A stretch of DNA of 16,707 nucleotides from Bacillota bacterium (GCA_023391275.1 JAEWBE010000032.1:1-16707), one strand, 5' to 3'; positions 8,212 through 15,744 are shown, counted from the first letter of the stretch. Translations and numbers: made by a program. The notes: a model not told the origin generated them from the sequence alone.

Positions 8212-9207
8212 CTAAATATTCCATGATTTCGGGACAAAAATATCCTGAAACAGCTTTATGGCAAAATGATCCGTCATGCCGGCGATATAATCGCAGGCTG
8301 CGCGCTCAATCCCATCCTGCTCCGCAACGCGGCGCAGATCTTCGGGCAGATGGTCCGGATTTTTCAAATAGCCGTAAAGGATACCGATCAGGCCCGGAAC
8401 CTTTTTTTCCTCCGCCTTTGCGTACGGATTCAGATAAACGTACTCAAACATATAGTCATACAACAGATCGAAAGCCTTTTGAATGGCGGGGTCCATTTGA
8501 ATTATACCGTTCTGGCTGTTTTCCACAACAGAATGCACCAGCGTGTCGATTCGCTCGGAACGGCGACGGCCCAGGACGGAGGTAATCTCCGCCGGGATAT
8601 CATTTTCAAGCAAAACCCCCGCCCGCACGGCATCATCAATATCGTGGTTAATGTAGGCAATGCGGTCAGCCAAACGGACAACCCTGCCTTCCAGCGTTGA
8701 GGCCTCGGTTCCGGTGGTATGGCAAAGGATCCCGTTGCGAACCTCCTCTGTGAGGTTTAAGCCCCTGCCGTTTTTCTCCAGCTTTTCGACAATCCGCACA
8801 CTTTGCTCGTAATGGCGGAAACCGCCCGGGAACAAAGCGTTCAGCGCGTGCTCACCGGCGTGGCCAAAGGGCGTATGCCCCAAATCATGGCCAAGGGAGA
8901 TTGCTTCGGTCAAATCCTCATTTAAAAGCAGCGCCCGCGCAATTGTGCGGGCAATCTGTGAAACTTCAAGCGTGTGGGTCAGCCGGGTGCGGTAATGGTC
9001 CCCCTCCGGCGACAAGAAAACCTGCGTTTTATGTTTCAGGCGGCGAAAAGACTTACAGTGAATGATTCTGTCCCTGTCACGCTGATAGGGCGTTCTGAGC
9101 TCGCATTCTTCTTCCGGCACTTCCCTGCCCTGTGTATCTTTCGAAAGAGCGGCATAGGGCGACAGAATCTGCTCTTCTATTTTCATTGTACGTTCGCTTA
9201 CAGTCAT
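8212..9207 (-). CDS. dgt: HD-domain dGTP triphosphohydrolase-like protein
   Basis: A member of the deoxyguanosinetriphosphate triphosphohydrolase family, which removes triphosphate from dNTPs and so trims nucleotide pools; substrate preference in Gram-positive members varies. It has 331 residues. The entry signature RTPYQRDRDRIIHCKSFRRL precedes the HD metal site: H78 (RLTHTLEVSQIA), H107-D108 (SLGHDLGHTPFGHAGE) and D181 (VVRLADRIAYINHD). All four metal ligands are present. I chose the ATG at 9205-9207 because AGGTGG lies 7 nt ahead and residues before it are not family-like; an in-frame ATG at 9225 lacks this signal. It directly precedes dnaG, an order known from many Clostridia, which suggests coordinated control of dNTP supply and priming. 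The role is firm at family level; the exact substrate is not. Confidence 0.93.
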   Translation of the reverse strand: MTVSERTMKIEEQILSPYAALSKDTQGREVPEEECELRTPYQRDRDRIIHCKSFRRLKHKTQVFLSPEGDHYRTRLTHTLEVSQIARTIARALLLNEDLTEAISLGHDLGHTPFGHAGEHALNALFPGGFRHYEQSVRIVEKLEKNGRGLNLTEEVRNGILCHTTGTEASTLEGRVVRLADRIAYINHDIDDAVRAGVLLENDIPAEITSVLGRRRSERIDTLVHSVVENSQNGIIQMDPAIQKAFDLLYDYMFEYVYLNPYAKAEEKKVPGLIGILYGYLKNPDHLPEDLRRVAEQDGIERAACDYIAGMTDHFAIKLFQDIFVPKSWNI

Positions 9208-9274
9208 AGCGACACCACCTGTCATATGTACTTCAATTAGATATACGCGAAATGATGCAAGTTCCCTGCAATTT

Positions 9275-9898
9275 TTATAAAAATTTAAAATATTTTTCTC
9301 CGTGCAGCAGAACTTCACTCCTGCCGCAGGTTGCATCGGCCAGTTTTTGGCGGAACAAATCCAAATCCCCGTCACTCATATGAAAAAGAATTTTGACTGT
9401 ATCGGTAAAATCGGTGTCATCGACCACCCCACCGTTTTCGGGTATCAGTGCGGATAACCTGCCGTACTGGTTGTAGTCACAGCGTACTTCCGCCATCAGG
9501 CAGGTGCGCATTGTAATAATTTTCGCCTGTTCCAGCGCGATGGAAACGGCGTGGGAATAGGCGCGCACCAAACCGCCCGCGCCAAGCAGAATTCCACCAA
9601 AATAGCGTGTCACCACCACGGCGACATCGGTCACATTTGACTTTACAATTACGTCGAGCGCCGGAATACCCGCGGTGCCCTGCGGCTCGCCGTCGTCGGA
9701 ATAGCGCTGAATCTGCCCTGTACGAACGGAATAAGCATAAACATTGTGTGCGGCGTTCCAATGCTGTGTCTTAACGGTATGAATAAACGAAATGGCCTCT
9801 TCTTCGGTTTGAACCGGTCTTGCAAAACCGATAAACCGCGAACGCCGCTCGGTAAACTCCGCCGAAGCCTCCTGTGCCACAGTACGATATTCTGTCAT
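9275..9898 (-). CDS. yigZ: YigZ/YvyE (IMPACT, UPF0029) family protein
   Basis: A 207-residue conserved protein of the IMPACT family, related to the N-terminal domain of eukaryotic IMPACT. The bacterial role is unclear; a link to translation or nucleic-acid binding has been proposed from structures. The signatures are visible: RRSRFIGFARPV near the N terminus, AAHNVYAY, SDDGEPQGTAGIPALDV (about residues 67-83) and VVVTRYFGGILLGAGGLVRAYS (about 95-116). A second, DUF1949-like domain follows (CDYNQYGRL ... GVVDDTDFTDTV). The ATG at 9896-9898 has GGAGG 5 nt ahead. It sits between rpmE and dgt, 67 nt before dgt. I find no convincing promoter of its own, so it may be reached by read-through past the rpmE terminator. 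Confidence 0.93.
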   Translation of the reverse strand: MTEYRTVAQEASAEFTERRSRFIGFARPVQTEEEAISFIHTVKTQHWNAAHNVYAYSVRTGQIQRYSDDGEPQGTAGIPALDVIVKSNVTDVAVVVTRYFGGILLGAGGLVRAYSHAVSIALEQAKIITMRTCLMAEVRCDYNQYGRLSALIPENGGVVDDTDFTDTVKILFHMSDGDLDLFRQKLADATCGRSEVLLHGEKYFKFL

Positions 9899-9928
9899 AA
9901 GCCCTCCGCTACGGAAAATTCAAAAGAT

Positions 9929-9961
9929 ACAAAATAGGCGGCGCAGATACTGCGCCGCCTA
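9929..9961 (-). terminator. Rho-independent terminator after rpmE
   Basis: A perfect 12-bp GC-rich stem (9935-9946 pairing with 9950-9961, 3-nt loop) is followed on the minus strand by TTTTGTAT. It lies 26 nt after the rpmE stop and only about 30 nt ahead of the yigZ start. Any transcript entering yigZ from rpmE must pass it, so it may act as a partial terminator that sets the ratio of rpmE to the downstream cluster. Confidence 0.9.
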
Positions 9962-9987
9962 AGCTAAATCAAAGAATAAAGAGATGT

Positions 9988-10191
9988 TTACTTATCGATG
10001 CCGTAACGCTTTTTAAACATATCAACACGCCCACTTGTATCAATAAGCTTTTGCTTACCTGTAAAGAACGGGTGGCACTTCGAGCATATTTCAACGCGGA
10101 TGTTCTCTTTTGTAGACTTGGTAGGAATAACATTACCGCATGCACATGTGATTGTTGTCTCTTTATACTTTGGATGGATCGCTTCCTTCAT
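9988..10191 (-). CDS. rpmE: 50S ribosomal protein L31, zinc-binding type
   Basis: L31 bridges the large and small ribosomal subunits near the central protuberance. The protein is 67 residues, normal for the family. It starts MKEAIHPKYKETTITCACGN and keeps four cysteines, C16, C18, C36 and C39 (EICSKCHPFFTGKQ), so it is the zinc-holding C+ paralogue and not the cysteine-less form made under zinc shortage. I chose the ATG at 10189-10191, with GAGGTG 6 nt ahead. A GTG nine bases upstream is in frame but is itself part of the ribosome binding site. It has its own promoter and terminator and so looks monocistronic, with possible read-through to yigZ. Confidence 0.97.
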   Translation of the reverse strand: MKEAIHPKYKETTITCACGNVIPTKSTKENIRVEICSKCHPFFTGKQKLIDTSGRVDMFKKRYGIDK

Positions 10192-10232
10192 TCTTGTCAC
10201 CTCTTTCAGCCAAACTGCAACTTAACATTTGA

Positions 10233-10261
10233 ATTTTACCATAGTGCTAATTAAATTGCAA
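10233..10261 (-). promoter_or_regulatory. Predicted sigma-A promoter of rpmE
   Basis: On the minus strand, TTGCAA (10256-10261), a 17-nt spacer and TAAAAT (10233-10238). The -10 box is preceded by TGG, an extended -10 element. Predicted start is near 10226, giving a leader of about 35 nt. I see no zinc-regulator (Zur) type palindrome over it. The remaining stretch up to 10308 is AT-rich and shows no GC-rich terminator for the gene at 10309. Confidence 0.75.
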
Positions 10262-10308
10262 GCATAATTTACAAGTAATATTACAATAAGCGCAAATAAT
10301 AAATAAAA

Positions 10309-11127
10309 TCAGCCGTTGGCGGACTGCTGATGTATATATGCGGCATATTCTTCAAGGCACATGCCAAACTCCCTCATCTTCACCGCGTGCTCCGTGCCCA
10401 CATAACGGAAATGGCCGGGGTTGAACGCCATGCCGGTAACGTCCGTCTTATCGCTGGGATAGCGCAGCACAAACCCGTAGGAAACGCTGTTTTTGACAAG
10501 CCAGTTATACTGTTCGGTCGCGGTAAAATCAGTACCTGCAACCAAACCCTCAGCGGAAAAAACAACCGCCATGCCGGTCTGATTTTCGTTATAGCCTGCG
10601 CGCCCAACGGTGTTTTGCGCCTGATTTTCCGCTCTGACCTGCGTATATCCCTGATTTTTCATAAGATTCTGAACCGCCGTATGAAACAGCTGATCCTGCT
10701 GCTTCGCATCAACGTAGCCACCCGTCAGCTTTAACGCGCAGCCGGCTGCGCTCGCGGCCGTCATCATCTTTTTCAGCGCGGGAAGAATCCGCGAGTCCAC
10801 CGTAACACCCTGAAACTTTTCGGGCAGCAGGGTAAAATCCGATTTAAGCGGAGAAGCGGTATTAACCAAAACCAGACTGAACTGATCGTCATAAACCGGA
10901 AGCGCCGCACTTTCCGAAGAAGCGGGTGCCGACCGGACAGGGACACTGCTGGAAGAAGGATGGTCAAAGGGATGCTTCACCTGCACCCAAAACAGCACGG
11001 CTCCCGCGGCAACAGACAGGCAGAGCGCCACAACAACCATTGTCATCACTATTTTAATTTTTTTCACCTGATCGGCCTTATGCCAGCTGGCACGGGTTTT
11101 CACTACTCTGACTCCCCGGTTTCTCAT
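10309..11127 (-). CDS. VanY-family (M15B) membrane-anchored protein, active site degenerate
   Basis: A 272-residue protein with a basic cytoplasmic N terminus, one membrane segment (about residues 25-48), a Ser/Ala/Pro-rich linker and a C-terminal domain of the D-Ala-D-Ala carboxypeptidase VanY fold, facing the cell wall. The fold is shown by GRAGYNENQTGMAVVFS, YNWLVKNSVSYGFVLRYPSDK and NPGHFRYVGTEHA. Family enzymes carry SEHQTG-LA-x-D (zinc His and Asp) and EPWH (catalytic Glu, zinc His). Here the first His is N182, the Asp is V189, the catalytic Glu is N236 and only H239 remains; the SGYRS substrate Arg is also absent (GGYVDAKQ). Peptidase activity is therefore unlikely; binding of wall peptides is a possible residual role (inference). 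The ATG at 11127 is preferred: AAGGAGG lies 9 nt ahead, while the ATG at 11136 is only one base from it. Confidence 0.85.
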   Translation of the reverse strand: MRNRGVRVVKTRASWHKADQVKKIKIVMTMVVVALCLSVAAGAVLFWVQVKHPFDHPSSSSVPVRSAPASSESAALPVYDDQFSLVLVNTASPLKSDFTLLPEKFQGVTVDSRILPALKKMMTAASAAGCALKLTGGYVDAKQQDQLFHTAVQNLMKNQGYTQVRAENQAQNTVGRAGYNENQTGMAVVFSAEGLVAGTDFTATEQYNWLVKNSVSYGFVLRYPSDKTDVTGMAFNPGHFRYVGTEHAVKMREFGMCLEEYAAYIHQQSANG

Positions 11128-11160
11128 TTTTCGCATCCCTCCTTGTCAAAAGATATATTA

Positions 11161-11189
11161 ATTGTATATCTTCCATTAAAATATTTCAA
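11161..11189 (-). promoter_or_regulatory. Predicted promoter of the VanY-like gene
   Basis: On the minus strand, TTGAAA (11184-11189), a 17-nt spacer and TACAAT (11161-11166). Both boxes have one mismatch to consensus. The predicted leader is about 25-30 nt, containing the AAGGAGG ribosome binding site. It diverges from the pyk promoter, with 45 bases between the two. Confidence 0.65.
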
Positions 11190-11234
11190 CCGGTATATAA
11201 TTTTCAGGTTAATGTACAAGATTTAGTATGGTAT

Positions 11235-11263
11235 TTGATTTTATTTTGTAAGTGTAGTATCAT
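11235..11263 (+). promoter_or_regulatory. Candidate promoter of pyk
   Basis: TTGATT (11235-11240), a 17-nt spacer and TATCAT (11258-11263). The -35 box is weak (four of six) and the -10 has one mismatch. A TATAAAAT follows at 11263-11270 but has no -35 box at a suitable distance. The leader would be about 50 nt. I see no clear CcpA (cre) site in this gap. Confidence 0.45.
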
Positions 11264-11319
11264 ATAAAATGGGTAAATTTTTAAATATTATTTATTTTCA
11301 ATGGAATGGAGTTATCATA

Positions 11320-13077
11320 ATGCGAAAAACCAAAATTATTTGTACCCTTGGTCCTGCGACAGACGATATTAACGTGCTGAGGCAGTTAATGCTGGAGGGC
11401 ATGAACGTTGCGAGATTAAACTTTTCGCATCAAACGGCGGCGGAACAGAAAGTCCGCGCGGACGCGGTAAAAAAGGCACGCGAGGAACTTGGACTTCCCA
11501 TTGCCCTTTTACTCGACACAAAAGGCCCGGAAATCCGTATAAAAGATTTTAATCAGCCGAAAATTTCCCTGAAGGCGGGCAATAAATTCACCCTGACTTC
11601 CAGAGAGTTGGTCGGCGACGACACAATCGCGTCGATCACCTTTCCGAATCTTCCGCAGGAAGTTTCCGCGGGCGCAAAAATTCTGATTGATGACGGCCTG
11701 ATCGAGTTAAAGGTGGAATCCTGCACCAAAACCGATATTCACTGTTCCATTATAAACGGCGGCACAATTTCCGCCCGCAAGGGTATTAATGTACCCGGAA
11801 TTAAACTCTCCCTACCATTTATCAGCGCGAAAGACAAAGAAGACATTGTTTTCGCCGTACAGGAAGACTTTGATTTTATCGCAGCTTCGTTTACACGCTG
11901 CGCGCAGGACATTCTCGACCTAAGAGCCGTGCTGGAAGCGCACAACTGCCACAAGATCCGCATTATTGCAAAAATTGAAAACTCTGACGGTGTTGAAAAT
12001 ATCGACGAAATCATCCGCGTTTCGGACGGAATCATGGTTGCAAGAGGTGACCTGGGAGTGGAGATTTCGCTTGAGGAAATTCCGATTATACAAAAGGAAC
12101 TGATTAAAAAAGGATATAACGCAGGAAAACAGGTCATTACCGCAACGCAAATGCTGGATTCCATGATAAAAAATCCGCGCCCCACAAGAGCCGAAGCCAC
12201 AGATGTTGCAAATGCGATTTACGACGGCACCAGCGCGATCATGCTTTCCGGTGAAACGGCCGCGGGCGACTATCCCATTCATGCGCTGAGAACCATGGCT
12301 CTTATTGCCGAGCGCACGGAGCGTGATATTGACTATAAAGCGCGCTTTGCCAGACGGGACTTCACAAAGCAGCCAAACGTAACCTCCGCCATTTCCCATG
12401 CAACCTGCACGACGGCGCATGACCTTGGCGCGGTTGCGATCCTTACAGTTTCCAAATCGGGCAGAACCGCCCGTATGATTTCAAAGTACCGCCCCGAATG
12501 TCCGATTATCAGCGGTACGACCGACCCGACCGTTCAGCGGCAGATGAATCTTTCCTGGGGCGTTATTCCGATCATGGTGGATGAAAAAGACAACACGGAC
12601 GCGCTGTTCGATCACGTGGTAGATGAATCGCGCAAGCACGGACTGGTGAAAAACGGTGATCTCGTTGTAATTACGGCAGGCGTCCCGCTGGGTGTTTCGG
12701 GTACGACAAATCTGCTGAAGGTTCAGCTTGTGGGCGATGTCCTCGTTTCCGGCGTGGGTGTCACCAAAAAGAGCGTCTGCGCCAACCTGTGTGTCTGTGA
12801 CAGTGAAGAGGAAGCTCTTCGGATTTTTAAGGAAGGCGACATTCTTGTTATCCCTCAGACAAGCAACAACATACTGAGCATCATCAAGAATGCGGCCGGA
12901 GTCATTACCGAATTCGGCGGAATGAACTCTCACGCCGCGATTGTCGGCCTTGCGCTGGACAAACCGGTAATCGTCGCCGCTGAAAACGCCACCCAGATTT
13001 TGAAGAGCGGCACCACCGTAACGCTTGACGCGGCGCGTGGTATTGTGTTCAGCGGAATTGAAAAATGTGAAGTTTAA
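11320..13077 (+). CDS. pyk: Pyruvate kinase with C-terminal PEP-utiliser domain
   Basis: Transfers phosphate from PEP to ADP in the last ATP-forming step of glycolysis. At 585 residues it matches B. subtilis Pyk in length and layout. The barrel (A) and B domains show ARLNFSH (R32, N34, H37), LLDTKGPEIRI, the catalytic Lys K218 (IIAKIENSDGVENIDEI), metal ligands E220 and D244 (MVARGDLGVEIS), and TATQMLDSMIKNPRPTRAE. E71 in KGPEIR is the residue associated with K+-dependent enzymes. The C domain follows (VSKSGRTARMISKYRP, effector region). From about residue 487 there is an extra domain homologous to the mobile phosphohistidine domain of PEP synthase/PPDK, with GGMNSHAAIVGLAL (H538). I chose the ATG at 11320 (MRKTKIICTLGPAT), with GGAG 8 nt ahead; an in-frame ATG at 11269 adds 17 non-conserved residues. 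It is convergent with ackA. Confidence 0.97.
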   Translation: MRKTKIICTLGPATDDINVLRQLMLEGMNVARLNFSHQTAAEQKVRADAVKKAREELGLPIALLLDTKGPEIRIKDFNQPKISLKAGNKFTLTSRELVGDDTIASITFPNLPQEVSAGAKILIDDGLIELKVESCTKTDIHCSIINGGTISARKGINVPGIKLSLPFISAKDKEDIVFAVQEDFDFIAASFTRCAQDILDLRAVLEAHNCHKIRIIAKIENSDGVENIDEIIRVSDGIMVARGDLGVEISLEEIPIIQKELIKKGYNAGKQVITATQMLDSMIKNPRPTRAEATDVANAIYDGTSAIMLSGETAAGDYPIHALRTMALIAERTERDIDYKARFARRDFTKQPNVTSAISHATCTTAHDLGAVAILTVSKSGRTARMISKYRPECPIISGTTDPTVQRQMNLSWGVIPIMVDEKDNTDALFDHVVDESRKHGLVKNGDLVVITAGVPLGVSGTTNLLKVQLVGDVLVSGVGVTKKSVCANLCVCDSEEEALRIFKEGDILVIPQTSNNILSIIKNAAGVITEFGGMNSHAAIVGLALDKPVIVAAENATQILKSGTTVTLDAARGIVFSGIEKCEV

Positions 13078-13087
13078 AAAAGCAGAG

Positions 13088-13121
13088 AAAAAGGGGCGCG
13101 TTTTTACGCGTCCCCTTTTTT
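13088..13121. terminator. Hairpin terminator between pyk and ackA, usable on both strands
   Basis: A stem of AAAAAGGGG and CGCGT (13088-13101) pairs with ACGCG and CCCCTTTTT (13106-13120), with one bulged T at 13111 and a 4-nt loop. The plus strand ends in a T6 tract, ending pyk 11 nt after its stop codon. The minus strand reads CCCCTTTTT as well, so the same element can end ackA transcription from the other side. Confidence 0.88.
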
Positions 13122-13157
13122 GTTTATTTATGCGGGTATAATAACCTATCGAATAAA

Positions 13158-14411
13158 TCAGATATCCTCCAGGTCAACCACTGTTTTGTCCTCGGTGGAA
13201 GCGTAGTGCAGCTTTTCCACGATTTCTTTTGTGTCGCGGGCAATGACAAGTTCTTCATTGGTAGGAATCACATAAACCGCCACCTGAGAATCGAAGGTGG
13301 AAATTTTGCCTTCCGCACCGGAAACCATTTTATCATTCAGTTCCGCGTCAATTTTCAAACCGAGATACTTCAGTGAGCGGCAGATTGCATAGCGCATATG
13401 AGCCTGGTTTTCGCCGAGCCCCGCCGTGAAAACAATCGCGTTCACGCCGTTCATGGCAGCGGCATAAGCGCCGATTTGCTTAGTAATCTGATAATACAGC
13501 ATTTCATGAGCGAGAATCGCTTTTGGGTCGCCTTCAATTTCCGCTTTGGTTACATCACGGTCATCACTGTAACCGGCGATGCCGAGAAGGCCGGATTTTT
13601 TATTGAGAATCTCGTCCATCTGCGCCGGAGTAAGATTTTCTTTCTCCATAATAAAAGTAACCACGGAAGGGTCGAGCGAGCCGCTGCGGGTTCCCATCAT
13701 AAAGCCGTCCAAAGGGGTAAGGCCCATGCTGGTATCAACAACCCGACCGCCTTTGATGGCCGCAATGGAAGAGCCGTTGCCAAGGTGGCAGGTGATCATG
13801 TTGATATCCTCGAGAGGCTGGTGCATCAGGTGAGCACAATGCGTGCTGACATAGCGGTGCGAGGTACCGTGGAAGCCATAACGGCGAATCTTGTACTTCT
13901 CGTAATATTCATAAGGAATTGCAAACATATATGCCTTTTTGGGCATGGTGGAATGGAAGGAAGTATCGAAAACAACGCACTCCGGAACTTCCAGGCCAAA
14001 CACTTCCCGGCAGGCAAGAATTCCCTGAAGCTCCGGGCCATTGTGAAGCGGAGCCAGCGGAATCAGGCTTTTAATTCCCTCAATCACATCATCGTTAATA
14101 TAAAGAGATTTACTGAATATAGCGCCGCCCTGCGCAACACGGTGGCCAATTGCAGTAACCTCTGAAAGGTCTTTAATCACGCCGACCTGCTTGTCCACCA
14201 AAGCAGCCGTAACAAGTTTGAACGCCTCGGTGTGGTTGGCCATTGCGACCTTCTCATCCTTTTTGCGTCCGTCTGCGGTTTTATGGCTGAAAGTACCCCC
14301 TTCAATACCAATCCTCTCGCAATTTCCCTTTGCGATCATTGCTTCGGTATTCATATCAATCAACTGATACTTCAGCGAAGAACTGCCCGCATTAATGACC
14401 AAAATTTTCAA
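13158..14411 (-). CDS. ackA: Acetate kinase
   Basis: Converts acetyl phosphate and ADP to acetate and ATP, the energy-yielding end of acetate fermentation. It has 417 residues; family members are usually about 400, and the excess is a short acidic C-terminal tail. The ASKHA-fold signatures are NAGSSSLKYQL (N7), GHRV (R91), LAPLHN (H123), FDTSFHSTMP (D149), RYGFHGTSH (H181), HLGNGSS, GTRSG (R242), FTAGLGENQ and TNEE (E387); the catalytic residues known from the Methanosarcina enzyme are all present. Two usually conserved neighbours differ: VVHGG reads VAQGG (Q94), and RSGDLDP reads RSGSLDP (S245). The start is a TTG at 14409-14411, with AGGAGG 9 nt ahead and no in-frame ATG that fits. No pta gene lies beside it in this window. 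It diverges from tmcAL. Confidence 0.97.
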   Translation of the reverse strand: MKILVINAGSSSLKYQLIDMNTEAMIAKGNCERIGIEGGTFSHKTADGRKKDEKVAMANHTEAFKLVTAALVDKQVGVIKDLSEVTAIGHRVAQGGAIFSKSLYINDDVIEGIKSLIPLAPLHNGPELQGILACREVFGLEVPECVVFDTSFHSTMPKKAYMFAIPYEYYEKYKIRRYGFHGTSHRYVSTHCAHLMHQPLEDINMITCHLGNGSSIAAIKGGRVVDTSMGLTPLDGFMMGTRSGSLDPSVVTFIMEKENLTPAQMDEILNKKSGLLGIAGYSDDRDVTKAEIEGDPKAILAHEMLYYQITKQIGAYAAAMNGVNAIVFTAGLGENQAHMRYAICRSLKYLGLKIDAELNDKMVSGAEGKISTFDSQVAVYVIPTNEELVIARDTKEIVEKLHYASTEDKTVVDLEDI

Positions 14412-14456
14412 TGCTTTTTTCCTCCTAATAGTTCCTTTTTATGCCGTGTGCGGCTA

Positions 14457-14485
14457 TTGAAACCACACTACGGATGCTGTATATT
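14457..14485 (+). promoter_or_regulatory. Predicted promoter of tmcAL
   Basis: TTGAAA (14457-14462), a 17-nt spacer and TATATT (14480-14485), each one mismatch from consensus. Predicted start is near 14492, giving a leader of about 38 nt with AAGGAG before the start codon. A perfect TATAAT at 14485-14490 is also present but sits 22 nt from the -35 box. The -10 box directly abuts the -10 box of the opposing ackA promoter. Confidence 0.6.
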
Positions 14486-14514
14486 ATAATAGTACATTGC
14501 TAAATTAAATTCAA
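14486..14514 (-). promoter_or_regulatory. Predicted promoter of ackA
   Basis: On the minus strand, TTGAAT (14509-14514), a 17-nt spacer and TATTAT (14486-14491); a perfect TATAAT starts three bases further on (14483-14488). Predicted start is near 14479, giving a leader of about 67 nt. That leader holds a short GCCG-TGTG-CGGC inverted repeat (14443-14454), too weak to call a terminator. The -35 box overlaps the ribosome binding site of tmcAL on the other strand. Confidence 0.62.
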
Positions 14515-14529
14515 GGAGTTTAGAGTAAA

Positions 14530-15717
14530 ATGCTGGTTGCCGGAATTATTTCCGAGTATAACCCGTTCCATCTTGGCCACGCGACGCTCGTTTCCCGCAC
14601 ACGTCTTGCCGGTGCAACCCATATTGTCGCGGTAATGAGCGGAAATTTTGTACAGCGCGGCGAACCCGCGCTGCTTTCAAAATGGGCCAGAGCCAGGCAG
14701 GCGCTGGAAAACGGAGTCGACCTTATCATTGAGCTTCCGCTGCCGTGGGCGCTTGCGGGGGCGGAAAAATTCGCATTTGGCGGCGCTGCGCTTTTAGATG
14801 CGCTTGGCGTGGACATTTTAAGCTTCGGCAGTGAACGCGGAAATGTTGATGATTTAAAAAAAGCAGCTCAGGCATTACTCTCCCCCGCGTTTCGCGATGC
14901 TATGCAGCATGAACTCAAAAGCGGAGTCACATTTGCAAGAGCCAGGCAGGAAGCGGTCGGCAGCCTGTTTGGAAAGGAAACGGCAAGCTTTTTGCAGGAG
15001 CCAAATAATATTTTGGGCATTGAATATCTGAAAGCGCTGGACAAACTGGGCTCTAAAATCACTCCGTTTACAATCCGGCGCGTGGGTGCGGCGCATGACG
15101 CTCTGGAGGCGGCCCACGGGATTGCTTCAGCTTCCAGTATCCGCAGGCTGGCACGAAACGGCGGGGATTACGCCGCGCTCATGCCGGAGGCGGCTGCGGA
15201 CATTATGCAAAGGGAAATCGCGTTGGGAAACGCGCCGGCCTGCCTCGCCTTTATTGAGCGCGCGGTTCTGGCAAAGCTGAGAACCATGGGCAGGGAAGAA
15301 TTCGCTGCGCTGCCCGATATCAGCGAAGGACTGGAAAACCGTATTTACGCCGCCGTGCGTAAAGCGGGCACCCTGAAAGAAGTTTATGAATTCACCAAAT
15401 CAAAGCGGTACACGCACGCACGCATCCGAAGAATTGTGCTTTCCGCCTTTTTGGGGCTGAATTCTTCCATGAGCGAAGGCATCCCCCCTTACCTGCGTGT
15501 GATCGGTATGAACCGCCGCGGGACCGAAATTCTTCATTCTGCAAAACCCACCACAAAATTGCCCATTATTACCAATTCATCAGATATTTTTTCACTTGAC
15601 AATCAGGCAAAAAATATGATTGAATTAGAGGGAAGAGCGGCCGACCTTTACGCACTTTGTATGCCGGCCGCAGCCCCCTGCGGACTTGATAGGACAACAG
15701 GTATTATTTCTGTTTAG
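14530..15717 (+). CDS. tmcAL: tRNA(Met) cytidine acetate ligase
   Basis: TmcAL (formerly YlbM) activates acetate with ATP as acetyl-AMP and acetylates the wobble cytidine of elongator tRNA-Met, aiding accurate AUG decoding. The protein has 395 residues, normal for the family. The nucleotidyltransferase-like N domain has GIISEYNPFHLGH with the HxGH adenylation motif at about residues 14-17, then VAVMSGNFVQRGEPAL. Further conserved segments are EPNNILGIEYLKAL, RVGAAHD, SASSIRR, SEGLENRI and SKRYTHARIRRI. The ATG at 14530 has AAGGAG 11 nt ahead. It lies back to back with ackA, whose product makes acetate, and 27 nt ahead of a DUF4380-like gene in the same direction. Assignment by motif pattern is strong; the chemistry is taken from the B. 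subtilis enzyme. Confidence 0.93.
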   Translation: MLVAGIISEYNPFHLGHATLVSRTRLAGATHIVAVMSGNFVQRGEPALLSKWARARQALENGVDLIIELPLPWALAGAEKFAFGGAALLDALGVDILSFGSERGNVDDLKKAAQALLSPAFRDAMQHELKSGVTFARARQEAVGSLFGKETASFLQEPNNILGIEYLKALDKLGSKITPFTIRRVGAAHDALEAAHGIASASSIRRLARNGGDYAALMPEAAADIMQREIALGNAPACLAFIERAVLAKLRTMGREEFAALPDISEGLENRIYAAVRKAGTLKEVYEFTKSKRYTHARIRRIVLSAFLGLNSSMSEGIPPYLRVIGMNRRGTEILHSAKPTTKLPIITNSSDIFSLDNQAKNMIELEGRAADLYALCMPAAAPCGLDRTTGIISV

Positions 15718-15744
15718 CCGACCGGCTGAAAGGATGTGTCTTTT

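Noticed and set aside
8184..8237. Upstream in-frame extension of dnaG to an ATG at 8237
   Set aside because: It overlaps dgt, lacks a ribosome binding site, and the family N terminus begins at the ATG at 8183.
9270..9285. 16-nt perfect palindrome of only A and T over the yigZ stop codon
   Set aside because: Simple A/T composition makes it likely by chance; no promoter lies over it and it is too weak for a terminator stem.
9208..9375. Upstream in-frame extension of dgt to 9375
   Set aside because: It would overlap yigZ by about 100 bases; its residues are not family-like, and a good AGGTGG sits before the ATG at 9207.
13398..14165. A 255-codon open frame antisense to ackA
   Set aside because: It lies wholly opposite conserved AckA sequence, has no promoter or ribosome binding site, and no family resemblance.
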